Assembly (NCBI GenBank): GCA_030636885.1
Contig: DAOVVY010000011.1
Location: 1 to 12,313 of the forward strand
Reading direction: 5' to 3'
Source: Candidatus Nanohaloarchaea archaeon
Lineage (GTDB): Archaea > EX4484-52 > GLR71
Length of the DNA stretch: 12,313 nt
The position numbers and the translations under genes are program-made. This document shows positions 1-6,888 of the stretch, piece by piece; within the stretch, counting starts at the first letter, position 1; each line of letters starts with the position of its first letter. The notes under the pieces are model-generated. The model saw only the letters and a list, made by a program, of their open reading frames with translations, had not been told where the DNA came from and ran no database searches.

Positions 1-323
1 AATTGTTCATAATTTAGATAGACCGGTATCGTTCTTTCATCATACCAAACTGCTATGTTTTCAATCCATATATCGTTGAAACCTATGTTTTCAAAACGAA
101 TAGATAAATTCCCACCCGTTGCGGTCGGTATATTTTGTGTGAAATCATTATTTATTATAAAATTTGATCCTGAACATTCAATCTTTTCTTGATATTGTTC
201 GGATTCATCTTGCTGAGTTTTTGTAAATTGTGTAACCCATGCAGTAAGAAGTGCGGTCAAAGCCATAGTGAATGCGATTAGCAACACTGCTGCGATTAAT
301 GGTGATACACCTTTTCGTTTCAT
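1..323 (-). CDS. Archaeal type IV pilin-like protein, C-terminus cut by window edge
   Basis: Reading the minus strand from the ATG at 323 gives 107 codons up to the window edge, so the C-terminus is missing. The protein starts MKRKG-VSPLIAAVLLIAF: a very short basic leader, a glycine at the probable prepilin-peptidase cut site, then about 24 hydrophobic residues ending in ALLTAW. This is the class III signal and pilin N-terminal helix of archaeal type IV pilins; it matches the next gene closely (KG-x-SPLIAxVLL). After cleavage by a PibD/EppA-type peptidase (none in this window) the helix would anchor the subunit in the membrane and then pack into the filament core. Residues after about 50 look like the start of a beta-rich head (LSIRFENIG, IAVWYDE). 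It lies 88 bp after the other pilin gene and probably has its own promoter. Whether it is a major or minor pilin cannot be told. Confidence 0.85.
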   Translation of the reverse strand, partial: MKRKGVSPLIAAVLLIAFTMALTALLTAWVTQFTKTQQDESEQYQEKIECSGSNFIINNDFTQNIPTATGGNLSIRFENIGFNDIWIENIAVWYDERTIPVYLNYEQ

Positions 324-352
324 AAATATCAATTCATCCACATATTAAACAG

Positions 353-363
353 AATATATATTA
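353..363 (-). promoter_or_regulatory. Probable TATA box of the downstream pilin gene
   Basis: On the minus strand this AT-only stretch (AATATATATT core) is centred about 35 bp before the pilin ATG at 323. With the usual archaeal distance of about 25 bp to the start site, transcription would begin near 333 and leave a short leader. A second AT-rich stretch at 341-350 is also possible. No clear Shine-Dalgarno sequence is seen. Confidence 0.4.
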
Positions 364-411
364 TTTTAATCTGATAGTATATATTAGTTTTTGTTATTAT
401 TGCATTTTTCA

Positions 412-894
412 TCAAACATTACATACAATACTTGAAAGTGTTTCAACTTTAGAGGATATACTGCAGGTTGTTGATACTGTAGCCATACCAAATTCAGGAC
501 AACCTGATGTGAATGTTGTTGTACATGAATCATTCATCAATTCTATTGATTCACTTTCAGCTAATAGCCCATCAGTTATGTTAAGATTACACCTTGTCCC
601 ATTTACATCCCAAACAAATGCTTCTTTTAATATCAGAGGTTTGTGCCCAGTGTTTCGTGCGATGACCTTTACACTATTTTCTGAAAGTATGTAAACATTA
701 TCAATATCTATATTTGTATTTGTACAATCTAACATGGTTCGTGTATCTTGATTTGCATCAGCGGTTGCATCTTTTGTATAGGTGTTCATCCAAGAGATTA
801 TTATGGTTGCAATACCTATAGTAAATACAACCAATAAGACGGTTGCTATCAATGGTGAAAGTCCTTTCTTTTTTGATTGTTTGAATATTGACAT
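412..894 (-). CDS. Archaeal type IV pilin-like protein
   Basis: A second small pilin, 160 aa from the ATG at 894 (163 aa if a GTG at 903 is used). The basic leader SIFKQSKKK-G is followed by LSPLIATVLLVVFTIGIATIIISW, split here as a class III signal: probable cleavage after the glycine, then a hydrophobic helix that becomes the filament core. The head domain carries six cysteines (MLDC, TRC, DSC, SGC, TTC, IVC), which suggests disulfide bonds outside the cell. I prefer the ATG at 894 because AGTGAT, resembling the Shine-Dalgarno complement GGTGAT, lies four bases before it, and the upstream GTG falls inside that element; a leaderless GTG start cannot be excluded. The gene follows the GspF-like gene by about 40 bp with its own TATA box, which fits separate high expression of the filament subunit. 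Confidence 0.85.
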   Translation of the reverse strand: MSIFKQSKKKGLSPLIATVLLVVFTIGIATIIISWMNTYTKDATADANQDTRTMLDCTNTNIDIDNVYILSENSVKVIARNTGHKPLILKEAFVWDVNGTRCNLNITDGLLAESESIELMNDSCTTTFTSGCPEFGMATVSTTCSISSKVETLSSIVCNV

Positions 895-923
895 CAATAT
901 CACTTAATATGTTTTATGTTGGA

Positions 924-936
924 TGCATATAAATAG
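924..936 (-). promoter_or_regulatory. TATA box of the first pilin gene
   Basis: The minus strand reads CTATTTATATGC here, centred near 930 and thus about 25 bp before position 905, next to the proposed start codons (GTG 903, ATG 894). It lies in the gap and end of the preceding GspF-like gene, so the pilins can be transcribed apart from the assembly machine. Confidence 0.55.
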
Positions 937-940
937 TTTT

Positions 941-1831
941 TTAGAGTGTGGTAAGTAATAATGCAGCATAACCTATAAATGACATAATTGCAGCGTGCTT
1001 AAATCCCGCAGAAATTGAACCTTCTGAAAGTTTTCCAATAGCAATACCTGAAAAGAATCCTTGAATTACAGATAAGTGCCTGAATTTTACTGTGTATTGA
1101 GCAACCAGATTTGCATTAGTCACACCAGAACCACCAAGTGCATCAGAGCCCAAAATAGGTAATAAGAACACCACAAGACCTATCATAACTCCAATAAATA
1201 CAAAAAATATGATATAGCCTTGCATCATCTGACTTGATATGCTTGAAATTCGTTCCCGGCGCAGTTTTTCTATGTCCGTTATAGATTTACCTATAGCAGT
1301 CATAGCTTTTGATATTTTTCCACCATAGGTATGAGCCTCGATGATTGTGGACGTTGCTCGCGTTATCAGACGGTTATTTATTGATTGGGCCATATTATGG
1401 AATGTTTGTTCAAAAGAGATACCCCAAGACATCTGAGATACCATGCGATCTATATAGGGAGACAGTTCGCCAAAATTACTTTTGGATGCATATTTAACTG
1501 ATTGAGGAAGTGACATGTTACTTGATAACCCTTCAGAAATTGCTTTTATGAAATTAGGGAAGTTGGATTCAATATTTTTCATTTTCTGAAAATGTCTATA
1601 TTGCAAAGAAATCAAAGGTACAACCATGCCAATCACAGAAAAAAGCATTATGAATATCGTCATGAAAGGCAATATAAATAAGGATAATACAAACTGATTG
1701 AATATAAGGAGCATAAGACTGCTAACAGAGATAATAAGTGCGGAATTTAATGCTTTTCGATCATAGATGTTAAGGATTACATCTATCTTTCTCTTAATTA
1801 CACTTGGCTGTTTTTTGTTTGAGGTTTCCAT
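941..1831 (-). CDS. GspF/ArlJ-like pilus platform membrane protein (second copy)
   Basis: A 296-aa membrane protein of the type II/IV secretion F-domain family (GspF, TadC, ArlJ). These proteins form the inner-membrane platform on which the ATPase drives pilin assembly. Two hydrophobic segments at about residues 29-47 and 49-75 precede a cytoplasmic helical F domain at about 85-200 (EGLSSNMSLPQSVKYASKSNFGEL, split by SISFEQ-type motif GISFEQTF and EAHTYGGKISKAM), followed by membrane segments at about 204-227 and 278-295. The motif with two glycines after a small-residue helix (YGGKISKAM) is typical of the family. Its ATG lies only three bases after the stop of the paralogous gene upstream, so the two are almost certainly co-translated and may form a heteromeric platform. 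No prepilin peptidase is seen nearby. Confidence 0.85.
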   Translation of the reverse strand: METSNKKQPSVIKRKIDVILNIYDRKALNSALIISVSSLMLLIFNQFVLSLFILPFMTIFIMLFSVIGMVVPLISLQYRHFQKMKNIESNFPNFIKAISEGLSSNMSLPQSVKYASKSNFGELSPYIDRMVSQMSWGISFEQTFHNMAQSINNRLITRATSTIIEAHTYGGKISKAMTAIGKSITDIEKLRRERISSISSQMMQGYIIFFVFIGVMIGLVVFLLPILGSDALGGSGVTNANLVAQYTVKFRHLSVIQGFFSGIAIGKLSEGSISAGFKHAAIMSFIGYAALLLTTL

Positions 1832-1834
1832 AAA

Positions 1835-2947
1835 TCAAATCTCCGGCGCAGTAAATGTTATGAATGCTAAAAATAATAGATTCAACAGAGGGATTAAACC
1901 ATACACACCAATGGACAATGCAGTCATTATATCCATCCCCCCAGGTAATGATGTGTTAGGGATTATGTTCATCACAACAAGTATAGATACTAAAAATAAT
2001 GGAGCTGCAATTAAAAGTGCAGTATACATATCCGCATAGGTCGAAAGGGCACCCAAATATTTCTCCCTTGCCAAACGATAATCAAACATGGCAATGTCTG
2101 CCATTTCAGTAAGGTATGAATCGAGATTACCACCAGTCTGCGTGATTGTTAAAATCCCACCTAATATCTCACGGAATGCTTCAGATGGTGTTGTTGAGAT
2201 TACATGTTTCAATGCAACAGTTATATCCTCACCAAAGATATCAATCCGTTTAGTTATGTTTGACATCTCATGTGTTATCTGTCCAAATTCCTTAAATTCA
2301 GACATGATACGGAATGCTTCCTCAGGAGGTGTACCAGAAGAAGCAATAGCTGAAAGATGAGTCAATGCGAAAGGTAAATTAGTGTTTATACTTTTATTTT
2401 TTGAGTGCACTTTCTCAAAGGGTACATAAAACATCATTAAAAAAATAGAAATTGAAATAAATATGGGGAACATTAAATAAGTCATATCAAACCCTTGTAG
2501 ACCCAACCCTACCGCAGTGCCAAAAAATAATGATGAACTTATGAAAGTTAGAGTAGAAAATAAAAACATTTTACCCACATATATTTCAATAACAGAGTCA
2601 TAATCAGATGATATCAATGCCGAATTTAATTTTTTGAAAAATTGTGAATTTTTAGAATATAAATATTTGCCCAAGGCAGTATATATCTGATTGGTACTTC
2701 GTGAAGCTATCAATTCATTAAATAAAAGATGTGTCTTTGTTTTGTTATTTGATTTTTTTGTAGATTCAAACGATAGCCCAAGCTTGTTAAGACGCTGTCG
2801 CAACAGTTCAAGATGATTTTCTTCATCCTCCAAGGTTGTCTCTTTTTTTTTGATTTTTGATGATTTCTTTTTTATTGACATTATAGACACTAACCTTATT
2901 TTTGTCAAAGATGTTTTTATAGTTGAAAGAAAATCAAGCCATATCAT
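1835..2947 (-). CDS. GspF/ArlJ-like pilus platform membrane protein (first copy)
   Basis: A 370-aa paralogue of the next gene, with a longer basic N-terminal tail. Residues about 24-60 are rich in lysine and glutamate (SIKKKSSKIKKKETTLEDEE), followed by membrane segments at about 126-150 and 155-175, an F domain at about 185-300 and membrane segments at about 310-330 and 340-363. The signature ASSGTPPEEAFRIM, then a stretch with TPSEAFREILGG and TQTGGNLDSYL, is the classic ArlJ/archaeal T4P platform pattern. The start is uncertain: ATG 2947 comes nine bases after the ATPase stop with no visible ribosome site, whereas the ATG at 2881 (residue 23) has AGGTTAGT, close to AGGTGAT, about eight bases ahead. 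The gene belongs to one operon with the ATPase before and the second platform gene after. Confidence 0.87.
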   Translation of the reverse strand: MIWLDFLSTIKTSLTKIRLVSIMSIKKKSSKIKKKETTLEDEENHLELLRQRLNKLGLSFESTKKSNNKTKTHLLFNELIASRSTNQIYTALGKYLYSKNSQFFKKLNSALISSDYDSVIEIYVGKMFLFSTLTFISSSLFFGTAVGLGLQGFDMTYLMFPIFISISIFLMMFYVPFEKVHSKNKSINTNLPFALTHLSAIASSGTPPEEAFRIMSEFKEFGQITHEMSNITKRIDIFGEDITVALKHVISTTPSEAFREILGGILTITQTGGNLDSYLTEMADIAMFDYRLAREKYLGALSTYADMYTALLIAAPLFLVSILVVMNIIPNTSLPGGMDIMTALSIGVYGLIPLLNLLFLAFITFTAPEI

Positions 2948-2956
2948 TAAAAAAAG

Positions 2957-4828
2957 TTAAATTTTAAATGAGGGTATTTTTGGTGATTTTTTAGAAACTG
3001 TTTTTGTGTCAGGAGACACAGAATCCTTGTTCTTGTTAGAGTCAATAGACTTCACAATAGCGTTTTCAACCCCGCTTGTTTCGGTATTTGCCGAAGATGC
3101 TTGTGAGTCGGACATCACACCACCACCTGTTGGTTTTGATGAAAATAAAGTCTTGTCTTTTAACTCTTTATACGCCTTATTTGTAAATATGCCCTGCGCA
3201 GTATGATATGTTTTTTCAGAAATCATAGAAAGAACTTTGTTCTTATCAGCGTAGTATTTAGAAATGTATAAAGCAACATCGTCATATTTGTGTATGTTAT
3301 TTTTGTAAAGCCAGAAAAGAACCATAGATCGGTTTCTAATTTCATCAGTTATCTTTTTTATAGAGATACCATAGTCTATGCTTAATTTTTCTATAAGAAG
3401 ACTGTGTTTAGACTTGAAATCATCGGTTGAAGGTTGCCATGAAAATGTTTTTATGGAATCCGCTTTAAGATTTGTGACATCAACATTGGATATTTCATCA
3501 GTTTCTCTTATACGCCTTGCATTTATCCCAAATCTACCTGCGTGCTGGACAAATATAACAACATCAAGAGCATTAATTAGACCCGCAGATAAACTTATTG
3601 GAGGTGTTGTCAGACGTTGTATTATCTCGTCAACGGAACCCGCATGCATAGTGCTCAATGAAGAGTGACCCGACGCCATGCCTTGGAACAGTACGGATGC
3701 CTCAACACCTCTGACTTCCCCCACAATCACATAATCCGGATTCTGTCGGAATGAGGATTTAAGGAGGTCAAACATAGTCACCTCACCATATTTTTCTTTT
3801 CCGGCACCGAAACTTTGTCGCGTAACGGAAGGAATCCAGTTTTCATGAAGCAGATGAAGTTCTCGGGTATCCTCAATAGAAACTATCTTTTCTTGAGGAG
3901 GTATAAAACATACAAGAGAATTTAATAAAGATGTCTTTCCCGCAGCAGTCGTACCACAAATTAGGAAATTTTTCTGATGTTCTACAAGATACCAGATATA
4001 AGCAAACAAGTCAATTGAACCAGTACCATAATTAATCATATCTATGATACTGAAGGGAGTTGATGAAAATTTCCTTATAGAAAATGTTGGACCCTTTGTA
4101 GTCACATCTTTTGAATAGGTTGCTTGGACCCTTGAACCGTCAGGGAGTGAACCATCCAAAAGAGGTTCAGCATAACTTATGTATCTACCGCAACGTTCAG
4201 CAAGTTTTACAACAAAAGATGAAAGAGATTTCATGTTTTTAAAATATACAGCAGTCTTAATTGAACCAAATTTCTTGTGAAGTACAAAAAGAGGCACGGT
4301 AACCCCATCACAACCTATATCCTCAATGAATGAATCATGAATTAATGGTTCAATTTCATTTAAACCCACGAAATTTCTGAAAACATAATACATAATTCTT
4401 GTAATCTCACCTTTTCGCAAAATTATACCTTTCTTTATTAGGATATCTCTCACATTTTCCTTAAGATAATTGAACAGATCGTCTTTTGACTTGAGTTGAG
4501 TTAGTCTGATGTCAAGCATATTTGACAAGGTTTCTTCTATTTCATCGTAAATTTCACGATCCCTTTGTTCAAGTGCGGGCTCTATTACAGAATAGACCAA
4601 AGAATTAGAGGAAGGATTCCATTTTATTGAAGCAAAGGCAAAGGGAGGTATTAGAGGATATTTTATGTCGATTTTTTCTAAATCACTAGGAATATCATGA
4701 AATATCTGAGATTCAGAACCACCAATGTTAAAAGAATCAAGTTCCTTTGAGAAATCATATGGCTGAGCACTACTATGTGCTTTATTTAATTTCTGCCGTA
4801 ACCAACCTCTCAAAGGTATACTTATCAC
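2957..4828 (-). CDS. Type II/IV secretion (pilus assembly) ATPase, GspE/VirB11/ArlI family
   Basis: A 623-aa hexameric motor ATPase that powers pilus or archaellum-like assembly at the cytoplasmic side of the membrane. Residues 1-160 form the N-terminal region; the ATPase core follows. Walker A is GTTAAGKTS (292-300), the Asp box is SIEDTRELHL (about 317-326), Walker B is YVIVGEVRG (366-374) and the His box is STMHAGS (392-398), all in family order, so it should be active. Residues 480-560 are helical; about 561-623 form a Ser/Thr/Asn/Lys-rich, probably disordered tail ending in a basic KKSPKIPSFKI, absent from a minimal family member. The 4828 start is a GTG lying inside GGGTGAT, a good Shine-Dalgarno match; the TTG at 4813, nine bases after that element, is an alternative start. 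It heads the pilus operon, 34 bp after the eS26 gene. Confidence 0.92.
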   Translation of the reverse strand: MISIPLRGWLRQKLNKAHSSAQPYDFSKELDSFNIGGSESQIFHDIPSDLEKIDIKYPLIPPFAFASIKWNPSSNSLVYSVIEPALEQRDREIYDEIEETLSNMLDIRLTQLKSKDDLFNYLKENVRDILIKKGIILRKGEITRIMYYVFRNFVGLNEIEPLIHDSFIEDIGCDGVTVPLFVLHKKFGSIKTAVYFKNMKSLSSFVVKLAERCGRYISYAEPLLDGSLPDGSRVQATYSKDVTTKGPTFSIRKFSSTPFSIIDMINYGTGSIDLFAYIWYLVEHQKNFLICGTTAAGKTSLLNSLVCFIPPQEKIVSIEDTRELHLLHENWIPSVTRQSFGAGKEKYGEVTMFDLLKSSFRQNPDYVIVGEVRGVEASVLFQGMASGHSSLSTMHAGSVDEIIQRLTTPPISLSAGLINALDVVIFVQHAGRFGINARRIRETDEISNVDVTNLKADSIKTFSWQPSTDDFKSKHSLLIEKLSIDYGISIKKITDEIRNRSMVLFWLYKNNIHKYDDVALYISKYYADKNKVLSMISEKTYHTAQGIFTNKAYKELKDKTLFSSKPTGGGVMSDSQASSANTETSGVENAIVKSIDSNKNKDSVSPDTKTVSKKSPKIPSFKI

Positions 4829-4862
4829 CCAAATTAAAAAGTCTCACAAAAATGTGTTATTT

Positions 4863-5168
4863 TTATAATCTTTTGCCAGACTTTTTCTTTACAGAGACCA
4901 TACGTCCTGTCTGATCTCTTTTCATTATAATACCACGATGTCGTGCACATGCAGGACATGCATACATCTTGTTTGTTCCAGCACTTACCTGATTTCGGTT
5001 TATCTCTTTTCTAAGAACAGGATCAGTTATGTGAAATCCACTGTATTGAATAAAACATTTATGCTTTGGCACTTTTCTGCCGCAGTAACTGCAAAAGACT
5101 GTGGGCTGGTGGCCACGGGCTGACGTTTGACTGTGCCCTCTAGTGTACGCTGATCTATCATCTGGCAT
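4863..5168 (-). CDS. rps26e: Small ribosomal subunit protein eS26
   Basis: A 101-aa zinc-binding ribosomal protein. The pattern RGH-x-PTV-FCSYCGRKVPKHK, with C26 and C29, and MYACPACARHRGII, with C71 and C74, matches eS26: two CxxC pairs about 42 residues apart (48 in human eS26), the VPxxK turn after the first pair, and the CxxCAxH-x-x-I ending of the second. The C-terminus is basic (KKKSGKRL). eS26 sits at the mRNA exit channel of the small subunit near the 16S rRNA 3' end. It is found in eukaryotes and in TACK, Asgard and some DPANN archaea but generally not in Euryarchaeota (known distribution). The N-terminal tail is less lysine-rich than usual. The ATG at 5168 has GGTAGAT about five bases ahead as a possible ribosome site. 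Its place just ahead of a pilus operon is odd; shared transcription is possible. Confidence 0.85.
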   Translation of the reverse strand: MPDDRSAYTRGHSQTSARGHQPTVFCSYCGRKVPKHKCFIQYSGFHITDPVLRKEINRNQVSAGTNKMYACPACARHRGIIMKRDQTGRMVSVKKKSGKRL

Positions 5169-5180
5169 TTGTTATCTACC

Positions 5181-5228
5181 TTATATAATTTAAACAATGG
5201 CATTTATCTCATTAACCTTTTAAAGGTT
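5181..5228 (-). promoter_or_regulatory. eS26 promoter region with a TTATATAA operator-like site and an inverted repeat
   Basis: Three overlapping signals lie before the eS26 ATG (5168). TTATATAA at 5181-5188 (CTTATATAAT on the plus strand) differs by one base from the full CTTATATAAG units of the nearby array and sits 13 bp before the ATG, a position where a bound protein would block initiation. GTTTAAAT at 5188-5195 (minus strand) is centred about 25 bp before the ATG and is the best TATA box for a leaderless transcript. AACCTTTTAAAGGTT at 5214-5228 is a near-perfect inverted repeat with 7-bp arms whose centre also resembles a TATA box and could work in either direction. Confidence 0.45.
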
Positions 5229-5289
5229 TGTCTGAGTGGCAATTGAAGTAAGAGATTACGAGCAGACATATTTATTCTTTAATTTAGGA

Positions 5290-5470
5290 CTTATATAAGC
5301 ATTACGTAAGCAGGAGGAGAACTTACATAAGAGTTACGTAATACTTACGTAAGCAATTGCGCGAGAGATGCCTGAATTTCGAGGTTTTTAAGAGGATTTA
5401 AAAGGACTTATATAAGCATTATATAAGAGTTATATAAGCAGTTATGTAAGTTATGTAAGCATTACATAAG
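5290..5470 (+). repeat. Main cluster of 11 phased TTAYRTAAG palindromes
   Basis: Cores begin at 5291, 5302, 5323, 5334, 5345, 5408, 5419, 5430, 5442, 5451 and 5462. Steps are 11, 21, 11, 11, 63, 11, 11, 12, 9 and 11 bp, so most sites are separated by whole helical turns. The core TTAYRTAA is self-complementary (TTATATAA, TTACGTAA, or TTATGTAA/TTACATAA). The base after it is G in 10 of 11 copies and the base before varies, giving the units a direction. The 19-bp stretch aggacttatataagcatta is repeated exactly at 5286-5304 and 5403-5421, so each sub-cluster seems to start with AGGACTTATATAAG. The layout resembles iterons, an operator array or a centromere-like site. It lies 120-300 bp before the eS26 start, on the far side of its promoter. 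Confidence 0.9.
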
Positions 5471-5526
5471 TAGATACAGAACAATTCAATAAAACACAGA
5501 CAGTAGAGGCATACAGACACCAAAGA

Positions 5527-5548
5527 GGACTTATGTAAGTTATATAAG
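5527..5548 (+). repeat. Tandem pair of TTAYRTAAG units, 9 bp apart
   Basis: Two cores at 5531-5538 (TTATGTAA) and 5540-5547 (TTATATAA) abut as TTATGTAAGTTATATAAG, again preceded by GAGGAC as in the main cluster. The 9-bp tandem form also occurs at 5442-5459 and 5786-5803. Confidence 0.85.
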
Positions 5549-5781
5549 TCACAAGTAAGGCAGTAAGACAAAATATGAAAAAACAGACACATAAGAAGCA
5601 TACAAATACAAAAAGATATTTTGAGAAGAGATAATAAGTCAAAGAAGATAATACAAACCAGATATTAAGAAGACCAAAAAAAAGACAGAGGAGCACAATA
5701 TAAAAAAACATACAAATCAAAAATAAAACGATAACAATAGAGACATAGAGTGAATAAAACCTAAAAAATACCAAGAGATCA

Positions 5782-5840
5782 AGACTTATGTAAGTTATGT
5801 AAGTTAGATTAAAAACGATAGCAAGAAGGACTTACATAAC
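5782..5840 (+). repeat. Outlying TTAYRTAA pair plus a single site
   Basis: A 9-bp tandem pair TTATGTAAGTTATGTAAG occupies 5786-5803, and a single TTACATAA lies at 5832-5839 after AAGGAC. They extend the array to about 550 bp overall. Confidence 0.8.
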
Positions 5841-6138
5841 ACAACAAGAGAAAAATAATATGTGTACGTGAAAGAAAAGAAAAAAGTTAAGAGAGAATAT
5901 ACGCGAGAAATACAAAAAGAGCATAAATAATAAGAATTTAATTGAAAAAAAGAGATAATTGATATAAAAACGGATGCATGCGCAATAAATAGTAAAAAAA
6001 TAGCATATATGAGCAGAATAATGTAGGGTAATTGGACTTTATATTTTGGGCAAAAAATTGAAAAGTCTGAAAGAGACAAAAATACAAAGAGCAAATAAGA
6101 AAAAAATAAGATCCAGTTTTAAGGAATTAAAAAATAAT

Positions 6139-6171
6139 AGATTAGGCACCAGATTAGGAGTAGATTAAAAA
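6139..6171 (+). repeat. Short AGATTAGG direct repeats
   Basis: AGATTAGG occurs at 6139-6146 and 6151-6158, with a related AGATTAAA at 6162-6169: steps of 12 and 11 bp. The 11-mer TAGATTAAAAA at 6161-6171 also occurs at 5805-5815, beside the last TTAYRTAA pair. In such an AT-rich stretch this could be chance. Confidence 0.4.
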
Positions 6172-6224
6172 TAAATCATCAATAACTGAAAAAATAAAAC
6201 AAAAATTATTAAGATGCAAATATG

Positions 6225-6355
6225 GCTAAAATGTGCGTGCAGAGAGGACTTTCCCGAATAGGAAGTATGACCTCATGAAAACAAAAAGGATGCGTGTGCT
6301 GCGATAAAAATCTATTAAAACGCGCGATTTATGTGAGCATAACACCCGCAAAAAT
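6225..6355 (+). ncRNA. Candidate structured RNA segment (GC-richer island with stem-loop)
   Basis: This part of the A-rich region has clearly more G and C than its surroundings. A stem-loop can be folded by eye at 6244-6274: GAGG (6244-6247) pairs with CCTC (6271-6274), ACTT (6248-6251) with AAGT (6263-6266) and CC (6253-6254) with GG (6261-6262), leaving a one-base bulge, a four-base bulge ATGA and the loop CGAATA. A second weaker pairing is ATAAA-(AA)-TC near 6304-6312 with GATTTAT near 6326-6332. I recognise no known RNA family (no tRNA, SRP or clear C/D box). Strand and ends are guesses. Confidence 0.3.
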
Positions 6356-6410
6356 CCCAAAAAATAACTAGAAAAAACACGAATTCTAAGAGACATTTCA
6401 GATAATGTGT

Positions 6411-6438
6411 AAAAAAATGAGTAAAAATGAGAGAGTTA
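6411..6438 (+). repeat. 28-bp direct repeat, copy 1, with hairpin
   Basis: Matches 6582-6609 at 27 of 28 positions (A/G difference at the tenth base), 171 bp away; the core is GTAAAAATGAGAGAGTTA. In this copy TGAGAG (6428-6433) can pair with CTCTCA (6474-6479), and GTTA next to it with a downstream TAAC, forming a long hairpin; the second copy lacks that partner nearby. Confidence 0.75.
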
Positions 6439-6581
6439 ATGATCCGAACCCATAATAACAGACTAACCACACCCTCTCAAGTTGTAAGTTTAAAGAATAA
6501 GATAAATAACAAACTAGAGTTCAAAAGCAAAGATAAACCAAGGTAAAACACATACAACATATAAAACACAACAATTAAGAC

Positions 6582-6609
6582 AAAAAAATGGGTAAAAATG
6601 AGAGAGTTA
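6582..6609 (+). repeat. 28-bp direct repeat, copy 2
   Basis: Second copy of the repeat at 6411-6438 with one mismatch. It is followed by a smaller exact 13-bp repeat, AGTTTAATTGAGA, at 6620-6632 and 6658-6670. Neither contains a reading frame of note. Confidence 0.75.
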
Positions 6610-6837
6610 GAATGGCAGGAGTTTAATTGAGATGCAAAAACTAACAGAAAAGAGTAAAGTTTAATTGAGAAGATACGTAAATACATACATAATCAAGGCA
6701 AAATAATAGATAGATAGTATGAGAAAATATAGTACGAGAACGAGTAAACAAGACATGAGTTACATCAAGAGTCAGTCAAATTACCAAAGATATACAACAT
6801 CAAATAGGTATAATTTAGTTAATAATCGCGATAAACT

Positions 6838-6888
6838 AAAAAATCGATAAAAAATGTGAGACTAAAAAGATAATAAATAGACAGATAT
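6838..6888 (-). terminator. T-rich termination region after the coiled-coil gene
   Basis: In the minus direction, just after the stop at 6891, the DNA carries runs of five to six T (CTTTTTAG, ATTTTTTATCG, GATTTTTTAG). Archaeal RNA polymerase ends transcription at such oligo-T tracts without needing a hairpin. Because the whole gene-free region is T-rich on this strand, read-through toward eS26 should be low. Confidence 0.5.

Noticed and set aside
5290..5840. CRISPR array
   Set aside because: The repeat unit is only about 9 bp and the gaps between neighbouring cores are 1-4 bp or irregular; there are no uniform spacers and no cas genes.
6230..6265. Minus-strand GGGAAAGTCC resembling conserved region I of RNase P RNA (GGAAAGTCC)
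   Set aside because: The remaining conserved regions and stems of RNase P RNA are not present nearby; the downstream sequence is low-complexity and AT-rich.
6436..6455. Minus-strand GGGTTCGGATC resembling a tRNA T-arm
   Set aside because: The flanking bases do not form the five-pair T stem, and no D-arm, anticodon arm or acceptor stem can be built.
5419..6686. Several open minus-strand frames of 60-107 aa (5419-5601, 5451-5774, 5804-6094, 6477-6686)
   Set aside because: They arise from the T-poor plus strand, which removes minus-strand stops. The translations are monotonous Phe/Leu/Tyr/Ile/Cys/Val strings without motifs, ribosome sites or promoters.
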